A stretch of 64,000 nucleotides of DNA from assembly GCA_964369175.1 (NCBI GenBank), contig CAYJEM010000001.1, positions 62,001 through 126,000 on the forward strand, written 5' to 3'. The DNA is from Tannockella sp964369175 (GTDB lineage Bacteria > Bacillota_I > Bacilli_A > Erysipelotrichales > Coprobacillaceae). Made by a program: the position numbers and the translations under genes. Position 1 is the stretch's first letter. The number at the start of each line of letters is the position of its first letter. The notes under the pieces were generated by a model. The model did not search any database, was not told the DNA's origin, and saw nothing but the letters and a program-made list of their open reading frames with translations. Shown here piece by piece: positions 1 to 6,650 of the stretch.

Positions 1-772
1 ATGCTTTTATAACAGTAGCAACGTATTCTGGTCTTTTCATACGCCCTTCTATTTTAAAAGAATAGATACCAGCATCAATTAATTTATCAATATTTTCGAT
101 TGTACATAAATCTCGTGGAGATAATAGATGTGAAGGTGTTGATGATAATGGTTTATCATCTTTCGTTAGCTTATAGCTAAGACGGCATGGTTGACCACAT
201 GTCCCTTGATTACCACTTCTTTTAGCAATAAAACTACTAAACAGACACTGACCAGAATACCCCATACATAATGCCCCATGAATAAACACTTCAATATCTA
301 TATCACTATGTTTACATATGTATTCAATTTCATCAATCGTATTTTCTCTTGCAAGAACAACACGACTTGCTCCTAATTGTTTGTAAAAATTCACTCCATA
401 GATATCTTTAACGCTTGCTTGTGTTGATATATGAACTTCAAGTAATGGAAAATATTCTTTAGCCATCTGTAATAATCCTATATCTTGAACAATAATTGCA
501 TCAATGCCTGTTGTATATAAAAATGATAAATAATTGTATAATTCTTCAAATTGAGCATCTTTGTATAATATATTAATTGCAACAAATAATTTAACGTTTC
601 TAAGGTGAGTATATTGAACAGCTTGTAATATTTCTTCATTGTTAAAGTTGCTTGCATATGCACGTGCACTAAAAGAGCTGCCTCCAATATAAATAGCATT
701 AGCCCCGTTTTGGACAGCAGCAACAAGTGCTTCATAACTGCCAGCCGGAGCTAATAATTCAATATTTTTCAT
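1..772 (-). CDS. Peptidase U32 family protein, YrrO/TrhP-like (3' end cut by window edge)
   Basis: The frame runs off the left edge; about 257 codons are present. U32 proteins of the YrrO/TrhP group act in hydroxylation of the wobble uridine of tRNAs, although they were first described as collagenase-like peptidases. The N-terminus (MKNIELLAPAGSYEAL) is typical, and the family signature EVFIHGALCMGYSGQC is visible near residue 160, followed by Cys-rich GNQGTCGQPCR. The ATG at 772 directly follows the mtnN stop, so the two are co-transcribed, as in the Bacillus yrr region. Family assignment is secure; the tRNA substrate is inferred from homologues. Confidence 0.9.
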   Translation of the reverse strand, partial: MKNIELLAPAGSYEALVAAVQNGANAIYIGGSSFSARAYASNFNNEEILQAVQYTHLRNVKLFVAINILYKDAQFEELYNYLSFLYTTGIDAIIVQDIGLLQMAKEYFPLLEVHISTQASVKDIYGVNFYKQLGASRVVLARENTIDEIEYICKHSDIDIEVFIHGALCMGYSGQCLFSSFIAKRSGNQGTCGQPCRLSYKLTKDDKPLSSTPSHLLSPRDLCTIENIDKLIDAGIYSFKIEGRMKRPEYVATVIKA

Positions 773-1465
773 TTATAACTGTTGAATTAGTAAAGCACAC
801 ATATTTGCTGAGTCTTTACTTGCCTTCTTAATATATTCATCAAATTGGATTGAAGATTCCCCTTTATTATAAACATCACTTAGAGATCTAGTTACAATGA
901 ATTTTTTATTAAACATATGACATACTTGTCCAATAGTTGCTGCTTCCATTTCAGCACATAGCGCTGTTTCAAAATTACTTTTAATATATTCAACTTGTTC
1001 CTGTCTTGCGATAAATTGATCACCTGATACAATTAGTCCAACTGTTGCATTTACATTACCTTTTTCAAGTGCGAATTTTGCTTTATTTAATAGCTCATTA
1101 TCTGCTTTAAAGCTTACAGGCATTTGTGGCACCTGCCCAAGCACGTAATCAAATGCAGTAACATCAACATCATGATGGATGACTTCGCTACTAATAACAA
1201 CATCACCAACATTTTGACTAATATGCATACCGCCTGCAGATCCTACGTTAATAACATATTCAATTTCAGGATAGTTTGTAAATAACAATGTAGTATATAC
1301 TGCAGTGTTTACTTTTCCAATACCACCTTGTAGCAAGATAATATTTTTTCCATCAATTGTACCAACAATCAGTTCTTTATCTGCTAGCTTTTGAGTAGAT
1401 TGGTTTTCAATATATACTTTAATGGCATCTACTTCTTGTTCCATTGCTCCGATAATTGCAATCAT
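773..1465 (-). CDS. mtnN: 5'-methylthioadenosine/S-adenosylhomocysteine nucleosidase
   Basis: This 230-residue cytosolic enzyme hydrolyses methylthioadenosine and S-adenosylhomocysteine to adenine plus the thioribose compound, clearing the by-products of SAM-dependent reactions. Visible family features are the N-terminal IAIIGAMEQEV, the central NVGSAGG, the nucleoside-binding AEMEAATIGQV near residue 171 and the catalytic-Asp segment RSLSD near 193. Length is normal. It sits between a SAM-dependent methyltransferase upstream and the U32 gene downstream, with gaps of 2 and 0 bp, which indicates one transcript and fits its role in SAM recycling. Confidence 0.95.
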   Translation of the reverse strand: MIAIIGAMEQEVDAIKVYIENQSTQKLADKELIVGTIDGKNIILLQGGIGKVNTAVYTTLLFTNYPEIEYVINVGSAGGMHISQNVGDVVISSEVIHHDVDVTAFDYVLGQVPQMPVSFKADNELLNKAKFALEKGNVNATVGLIVSGDQFIARQEQVEYIKSNFETALCAEMEAATIGQVCHMFNKKFIVTRSLSDVYNKGESSIQFDEYIKKASKDSANMCALLIQQL

Positions 1466-1467
1466 GA

Positions 1468-2181
1468 TTATTTCTCCTTTTTACAAACAAAGATTACTCT
1501 TTGACATTCTTCTTTATATTCAGCGAAATCACTAAATAATGTAACTGATTCAAATCCTGCTTTTTTTAGCATTTTTTGATATGTATCCACTGAATATGTT
1601 TTTTGTACGTGTTGTTCATGAACTTCATCATTTTCAGCTTTATCAACGATATCTATATAGTGTTTAATATATCCGCTATCTACATTTTCTACTTTCCATG
1701 AAAAAGAAAATTCATCATCTTCTTGGACTTCATGGTAGTTTTTCAATGTTACATCACACTTATACAAACTATTAACATCAAATATAAATGTTCCATTTTT
1801 CTTTAGCGCATTATATACATTTTTAAACGTATCTTTAACCTGTTTTGTCGTAAACAAATAGTTTAAAGAATCACATAAACATAAAATTAAATCAACTTGT
1901 CTATCGACTTGAAAATCAGTCATATCTATTCTACCTAATAATAATGTAACATTATTATCTTGTGCTTTTGCTCTAGCAACTTCTAACATATCTTTTGAAA
2001 GATCAGTAGCATATATTTCAACATCATCTTTTGCAAGTTTAATAGCTGTTTCCCCAGTTCCACAACCTAGTTCTAAAACTGATTTATATTTGGCATTTGC
2101 TTTTATAAATTGATAATAATCCTCATAGAAAGACTCATCCATTAAACTATCATAGTAATAAGCAAAATTTTCATATGACAT
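1468..2181 (-). CDS. Class I SAM-dependent methyltransferase, YqeM-like
   Basis: 237 residues with a Rossmann methyltransferase core. Motif I is VLELGCGTGETAIKLA near residue 35, the acidic ribose-binding segment is ATDLSKDML near 58, and motif IV is DLILCLCDSLNYL near 97. Its position directly after rsfS in the yqe-type cluster matches Bacillus yqeM, whose substrate is not established. The ATG overlaps the rsfS stop by one base, so translation is probably coupled. The methyl acceptor cannot be read from the sequence. Confidence 0.85.
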   Translation of the reverse strand: MSYENFAYYYDSLMDESFYEDYYQFIKANAKYKSVLELGCGTGETAIKLAKDDVEIYATDLSKDMLEVARAKAQDNNVTLLLGRIDMTDFQVDRQVDLILCLCDSLNYLFTTKQVKDTFKNVYNALKKNGTFIFDVNSLYKCDVTLKNYHEVQEDDEFSFSWKVENVDSGYIKHYIDIVDKAENDEVHEQHVQKTYSVDTYQKMLKKAGFESVTLFSDFAEYKEECQRVIFVCKKEK

Positions 2182-2525
2182 TACTGTAAATATCCTTCAA
2201 TATCTATTCTTGGCATATCTGCCCATAATTTTTCTAAACCATATGCATTACGTTCTTCTTTATCAAAGATATGAACGATAACATCACCATAATCCATTAA
2301 AATCCATTTACTACCTTTAATACCTTCTATTTTTCTAACAAAATGTTTGTTTTCCTCCATTTTATCTTCAACTGCATCACGAAGAGCTTGAGCTAATCTT
2401 TCATTACTTGCAGAAGCGATTACAAATGTATCGAAAATTGGACTTGCAAGCATCATGTCGATAGCAACAATATCCTCTCCTAATTTATCATCTAAAGCTT
2501 TTACAATTATTTCTACTTTATCCAT
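2181..2525 (-). CDS. rsfS: Ribosomal silencing factor RsfS
   Basis: RsfS binds ribosomal protein uL14 on the 50S subunit and blocks subunit joining when nutrients are scarce. I start it at ATG 2525 (MDKVEIIVKALDDKL, 114 residues) because an AAGGAG ribosome site lies 6 nt upstream; the open frame extends 15 codons further but that part has no ribosome site. Family features are DKLGEDIVAIDM, the FVIASASNERLAQAL core and the C-terminal WILMDYGDVIVHIFDKEER. It overlaps the 3' end of nadD-yqeK by 8 bp, as expected in this conserved operon. Confidence 0.93.
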   Translation of the reverse strand: MDKVEIIVKALDDKLGEDIVAIDMMLASPIFDTFVIASASNERLAQALRDAVEDKMEENKHFVRKIEGIKGSKWILMDYGDVIVHIFDKEERNAYGLEKLWADMPRIDIEGYLQ

Positions 2526-3612
2526 TTCTTTTCTCCTTAATAAATTTATCATAAACGTTAAAAAATTCATTGTCGATTTCTATATTCTTACTACTTGCAT
2601 ACTCATAAAAATCAATTAAACACTGCTTGAATCCAGCCACAATATCTGTTTTTGCTAATGCAATTTCCTTAGATGAATCATAGTTACGTAAAGGATCATA
2701 CTTATCAGCGACATAAACACACATATCTAAAGGTTGCATGTTTATATGTGCAGTTGTATGATTTTCAATAGCTTGTAAGACTGATTTATTGTGTATACCG
2801 TATGTATGCATTGTACGATACGCTGAAGTCCATTGGTGATATACTGCTGGCGAACTATCTAAATGCTCTTTAAAGTGGGCATTCATAAGATTTAAGGTAT
2901 CTTCCTTACTCTCTTCTTTAGCAATGTCGTGAAACATTCCAGCAATATATGCAGCATGTGAGTCTAACCCATTTGCAAGGGCGATATCACGAGCTAAATT
3001 TGCTACAGACTGACTGTGCAAAAATCTTTTTTTTGATAAAACACTTGAAACAATTTTATCTAAAAATAATCCATTTTGACATAAATAGTGTAATACCTTT
3101 AAATCCAAGTCACCGATATGTAAATTGTGGACTCTAGTACTAGAGTAATTATTTTCGATTGTGTCAATCATTATAAAATTATATTTATCAATATTTTTAT
3201 TTGGTTGATATCCTACACGTTTAACACAAACAAGCGAAACTAATTTACTAATTTCATCTGCTTTATACCATTTATCAAACTTTTCTACTTGGTCCATACC
3301 TACCATATAATATAATGAGTCATTTTTGTGCTTTTGCTTTATATTCTCTAAGGTTGTAATAGTATAGTTTATTTCATCAGTGCTATCTAACTCAATCGTA
3401 TTGATTAGCACATTTCCCATATGACTAAAAGCAATTTCAAGCATTTCTTTTCTTTGGTTTGATGTAAAATAACTAGTTGCTTTCCATGGATTTGTACGTG
3501 TTGGAATAATATAAATTAAATCAAACTGTAGTTGCTTATTTACCTCTTCTACAAGTTTACGATGACCAATATGTACTGGGTCAAAGCTACCTCCAAATAA
3601 TCCAATTTTCAT
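2518..3612 (-). CDS. nadD: Fused nicotinate-nucleotide adenylyltransferase and YqeK-type HD hydrolase
   Basis: A 364-residue two-domain protein. Residues 1-185 are NadD, which makes nicotinate adenine dinucleotide from NaMN and ATP: GGSFDPVHIGH at 7-17 and the SSTR signature at 157-160. Residues 190-364 are an HD-domain protein of the YqeK family (known as an Ap4A hydrolase): H199 and the H228-D229 pair in MFHDIAKEES. In Bacillus these are separate neighbouring genes, nadD and yqeK; here the reading frame is continuous with no internal stop. The gene lies between yhbY and rsfS in the usual order. Joining NAD synthesis with dinucleotide turnover in one polypeptide is the unusual point. Confidence 0.93.
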   Translation of the reverse strand: MKIGLFGGSFDPVHIGHRKLVEEVNKQLQFDLIYIIPTRTNPWKATSYFTSNQRKEMLEIAFSHMGNVLINTIELDSTDEINYTITTLENIKQKHKNDSLYYMVGMDQVEKFDKWYKADEISKLVSLVCVKRVGYQPNKNIDKYNFIMIDTIENNYSSTRVHNLHIGDLDLKVLHYLCQNGLFLDKIVSSVLSKKRFLHSQSVANLARDIALANGLDSHAAYIAGMFHDIAKEESKEDTLNLMNAHFKEHLDSSPAVYHQWTSAYRTMHTYGIHNKSVLQAIENHTTAHINMQPLDMCVYVADKYDPLRNYDSSKEIALAKTDIVAGFKQCLIDFYEYASSKNIEIDNEFFNVYDKFIKEKRNG

Positions 3613-3899
3613 TATGGTAATCGATATATTCTTTTATTACTAGATTTGTACAAAATAATAGTTCTACCTAGTATTTGAATCACTTCAGATTTTGTTGCAA
3701 CACTTAACTCTAAAGCAACTTCATTTTTTGATTCTCCACAAGATTCTAGTATTTTAACTTTAATTAGCTCATGAGTTTCTAATGCCTCTTTAATACCTTT
3801 GACCTGATTTGCATGTACACCATCTTTACCAATTTGAAAAATTGCTGAAAGATTGTGTGCTTGACTTCTTAAATATCTTTTTTGTTTACCTGTTAACAT
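3612..3899 (-). CDS. yhbY: CRS1/YhbY-type RNA-binding protein
   Basis: 95 residues covering a single CRM domain, which associates with pre-50S ribosomes. The family pattern is clear: LTGKQKRYLRSQAHNL at the start, then FQIGKDGV and LIKVKILESCGE. It ends one base into the nadD-yqeK start and follows yqeH, the conserved neighbourhood for this ribosome-assembly factor. Confidence 0.92.
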   Translation of the reverse strand: MLTGKQKRYLRSQAHNLSAIFQIGKDGVHANQVKGIKEALETHELIKVKILESCGESKNEVALELSVATKSEVIQILGRTIILYKSSNKRIYRLP

Positions 3900-3911
3900 A
3901 AATAATCCTTT

Positions 3912-5033
3912 CTATATTAGTGCTTCTCGCACAAATACACCAACACCTACAGGTGCTTTTACTTTAATTTTTGCGCCACTATTTTCTACAGTAATAAATC
4001 CAAGACCTGAAATTACAATATCAACTTTATAGTTAGGTAATGTAATATCAACTGTTTGCATTTGATCAATATTCGTAATACTTTTAATACACGGTTTTAA
4101 TGTAAGACCACGATTGTATAAACTATCAGCATTTTCAAGTTTACAACGATGGATATCTAAATGTCTAGGAAAATAACACATAAATGTATTTTTTTTACCA
4201 GATATATAGTCAAATCGTGCAATTCCACCAAAATACAGTGTTTGATTATCTTGTAATTGATATCCAGTAGGTCTAAGTTCACTTTTAGGTATAATTACTT
4301 TTAGATCATCTTGATCTATAATATGTGCCATTTGGTGCTTATTAATAATTCCCGGAGAGTCATATAATGAACAATTTTCATCTAAAGGAATTTCAATTAA
4401 ATCTAGTGTTGTTCCTGGGAACTCACTTGTTGTAATAAGATGTTTTGATTCCTCTGTATAATGTTTCAACAAGGCATTAATCAATGATGATTTACCAACA
4501 TTTGTTACCCCTACTACATATACATCTCGATTATTACGATATTCATTTATACTATCTATTAAATTATCTAACTGATAGTTTTTAACTGCACTTGTTAAAA
4601 GTACATCTACTGGTTTAATATTATATTCTTTTAATTGTCTTCGAACCCAGTACTCGATTTTACGATCTTTCACTGATTTTGGTAGGATGTCTCTTTTATT
4701 TGCAACAACCAAGATATCATTATGATTAATATGACGGACAAATCCTTGAATCATACTTCCATTAAAATCAAACACATCTATAATATAGACAATTAAACAA
4801 TCTTTATCTCCAATTGTTTGTAAAATCTTTAAAAAATCATCATCTGTTAATGGCGTAGATGATATCTCATGATAGTTTTTTAATCGAAAACATCTTTTAC
4901 ATAATACATATTCGTTATTCATAGCATTTTTGGGTACGTACCCTATTTGGTTTTGGTCTTCGCTTTGGATGATGGCACCACATCCAAAACAACGTAGTTC
5001 TTCTTGCATAATTACACTGCTTAAAATAAGCAT
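3912..5033 (-). CDS. yqeH: Ribosome biogenesis GTPase YqeH
   Basis: A circularly permuted GTPase required for 30S maturation. An N-terminal zinc finger (CFGCG, then CKRCF) precedes the permuted motifs: G4 NKRD near residue 110, G1 GVTNVGKSSL near 175, and G3 DSPGI near 226. Length (373) is normal. The start is uncertain. The longest ATG at 5033 directly abuts an AAAGG, giving almost no spacer, while the second in-frame ATG (5009, MQEELRCFGCG) better matches the family N-terminus but has no obvious ribosome site. No yqeG or aroE is present beside it, unlike in Bacillus. Confidence 0.93.
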   Translation of the reverse strand: MLILSSVIMQEELRCFGCGAIIQSEDQNQIGYVPKNAMNNEYVLCKRCFRLKNYHEISSTPLTDDDFLKILQTIGDKDCLIVYIIDVFDFNGSMIQGFVRHINHNDILVVANKRDILPKSVKDRKIEYWVRRQLKEYNIKPVDVLLTSAVKNYQLDNLIDSINEYRNNRDVYVVGVTNVGKSSLINALLKHYTEESKHLITTSEFPGTTLDLIEIPLDENCSLYDSPGIINKHQMAHIIDQDDLKVIIPKSELRPTGYQLQDNQTLYFGGIARFDYISGKKNTFMCYFPRHLDIHRCKLENADSLYNRGLTLKPCIKSITNIDQMQTVDITLPNYKVDIVISGLGFITVENSGAKIKVKAPVGVGVFVREALI

Positions 5034-5140
5034 CCTTTCGTTATTCTTAAATTCTTTCCTATTTTACTATATTTTGATATAAATTGCACGAATATGTAAT
5101 AAAAAGATTGTTGATAAATATACTTTTTTGAGGTGATAAA

Positions 5141-5842
5141 ATGTTTGGTATGATATTTACGCTTTTAAGTAATGTCTTTTTTGTTTCCTATGTTCGCTCA
5201 CAGTCATTTTCTATGCCACTTAGTGCTAAAGAAGAAGCAAAATATTTACAACTACATTTTCAAGGAGATAAAAATGCCCGTGATATATTAATTGAAAGAA
5301 ACTTACGATTGGTCGCACATGTAGCAAAAAAATATGAAAACAACAAAGACTTACAAGAAGATATTATTAGTATAGGAACAATTGGATTGATCAAAGCAGT
5401 TGATAACTTCAAAGAGGATCATAAAACAAAACTTGCAACATTTGCAGCAAGATGTATTGATAATGAAATATTGATGCACCTTCGAACAAATAAAAAAACA
5501 AGCTTAGATATATCTCTAAGCGAAAGCATTGGCAGTGATAAAGATGGCGGTGAAATGGTACTAGAAGATATCATCCCATGTGACCAAGAAGAATTTATTG
5601 ATATCATTAATAAACAGGATAACTTAAATAAAATTGAAAAATTCTTTCCTGTGTTAACATCTCGTGAAAGAAAGATTCTAATTATGCGATATGGTTTATT
5701 TAATACTGATAAAATGACACAAAAAGAAATTGCAAAATCAATGAAAATTTCAAGATCATATGTATCCCGCGTGGAAAAACGTGCTTTAATAAAATTATTA
5801 AAAGAATTTGTAAAAGAAGAAGAAAATACAAAAGGTAGCTAA
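5141..5842 (+). CDS. sigK: Sporulation RNA polymerase sigma factor K (pro-sigma-K)
   Basis: The late mother-cell sigma factor, 233 residues, uninterrupted by any skin-like element. The hydrophobic pro-sequence (MFGMIFTLLSNVFFVS) aligns with Bacillus pro-sigma-K; processing is expected between S16 and Y17 (FVS|YVRS) by a SpoIVFB-type protease. Region 2 is NLRLVAHVAKKYEN to RCIDNEILMHLR and region 4 is TQKEIAKSMKISRSYVSRVEKRAL. A strong ribosome site, GAGGTGAT, lies 4 nt before the ATG. No protease gene is in this window. It should activate dipicolinate genes such as dpaAB at 38.8-40.1 kb. I could not identify a convincing sigma-E or sigma-K promoter upstream. Confidence 0.95.
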   Translation: MFGMIFTLLSNVFFVSYVRSQSFSMPLSAKEEAKYLQLHFQGDKNARDILIERNLRLVAHVAKKYENNKDLQEDIISIGTIGLIKAVDNFKEDHKTKLATFAARCIDNEILMHLRTNKKTSLDISLSESIGSDKDGGEMVLEDIIPCDQEEFIDIINKQDNLNKIEKFFPVLTSRERKILIMRYGLFNTDKMTQKEIAKSMKISRSYVSRVEKRALIKLLKEFVKEEENTKGS

Positions 5843-5856
5843 TTGCTACCTTCTAT
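5832..5856 (+). terminator. Rho-independent terminator of sigK
   Basis: AAGGTAGC and GCTACCTT flank a TAATT loop that includes the sigK stop codon; the RNA continues into CTATATTTTTATA. The convergent PHP gene ends at 5853, so the hairpin may serve both sides. Confidence 0.75.
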
Positions 5857-6650
5857 ATTTTTATATAGTTATCCTTAATGTGATTTAAATTATACTTTTT
5901 AATAAGATTCAGTGCATAGTTAGTGTTATCATGATTTAAAAATGCATCTGGATTATGAGCATCTACACCAATAATTACGGGACATCCTACCTCTCCAGCA
6001 ATTTGCCAAAATTCATTGACCGGATAGCGATAACGCATTGTTTTACCTTCATTATAGGGCAATAAGCCAACATTTATTCCTTCTAAATTAATTTCTAAAG
6101 GGATATTTAACTCCTTTGCTTTATTGCATATTGCATATGCCACACTCCTACAATTATCATCAAAGTTATCATATTTTTTCATATATAAATCAGGGTGTGC
6201 TACATATTTATAAAGCCCACTTTCCATCCCTTCAATAACATTATTACAATACTCAAGAATCTTTTGAGGTGTTGTGTTATACGTAACCATTGATTCATTT
6301 TCTAAAATATAATTATTATGTGGACCAAATATTAGGTAATCAACGTTTCCACTCTCTAACAATTCCTTATAGAATGAAATCTCACTATAACAATATTCTG
6401 CTTCTAAACCAATATGTATTACTATTTGGTTAGCGTATTCAAGTTTTAGTTTACGAATAGATTCTAGGTATTCATCTAAACATTCTCTTTTCATACGTAA
6501 AAATGTATATTTTCCAGTTTGATCACAAATATGTTCTGAAAAGCCAAGAGATTTCATCCCAGCCTTAATTGCTGCTTCAATGTATGCGCGATCTTCACCA
6601 CTAGCATGACCACAACGTATCGTATGAGTATGATAGTTATGTTTTATCAC
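5853..6650 (-). CDS. PHP-domain histidinol-phosphatase-like hydrolase
   Basis: 265 residues. The PHP metal motif HTHT at residues 8-11, RCGHASGE, SEH near 40, GLEAEY near 81 and VDAHNP near 230 show a trinuclear-metal phosphoesterase of the HisK/HisJ family, which dephosphorylates histidinol phosphate. Translation starts at GTG 6650, with GGAGG 9 nt upstream; this GTG overlaps the parC stop by one base. No his genes are nearby, so the histidine role is plausible but unproven, and another phosphomonoester substrate is possible. Confidence 0.8.
   Translation of the reverse strand: MIKHNYHTHTIRCGHASGEDRAYIEAAIKAGMKSLGFSEHICDQTGKYTFLRMKRECLDEYLESIRKLKLEYANQIVIHIGLEAEYCYSEISFYKELLESGNVDYLIFGPHNNYILENESMVTYNTTPQKILEYCNNVIEGMESGLYKYVAHPDLYMKKYDNFDDNCRSVAYAICNKAKELNIPLEINLEGINVGLLPYNEGKTMRYRYPVNEFWQIAGEVGCPVIIGVDAHNPDAFLNHDNTNYALNLIKKYNLNHIKDNYIKI

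Noticed and set aside
478..735. 85-codon minus-strand frame
   Set aside because: It is out of frame with, and inside, the U32 family gene whose signature motif is clear; a shadow frame.
5041..5140. Sigma-E or sigma-K promoter for sigK
   Set aside because: ATA-containing segments occur, but no pair of elements with correct spacing matched either consensus well enough.
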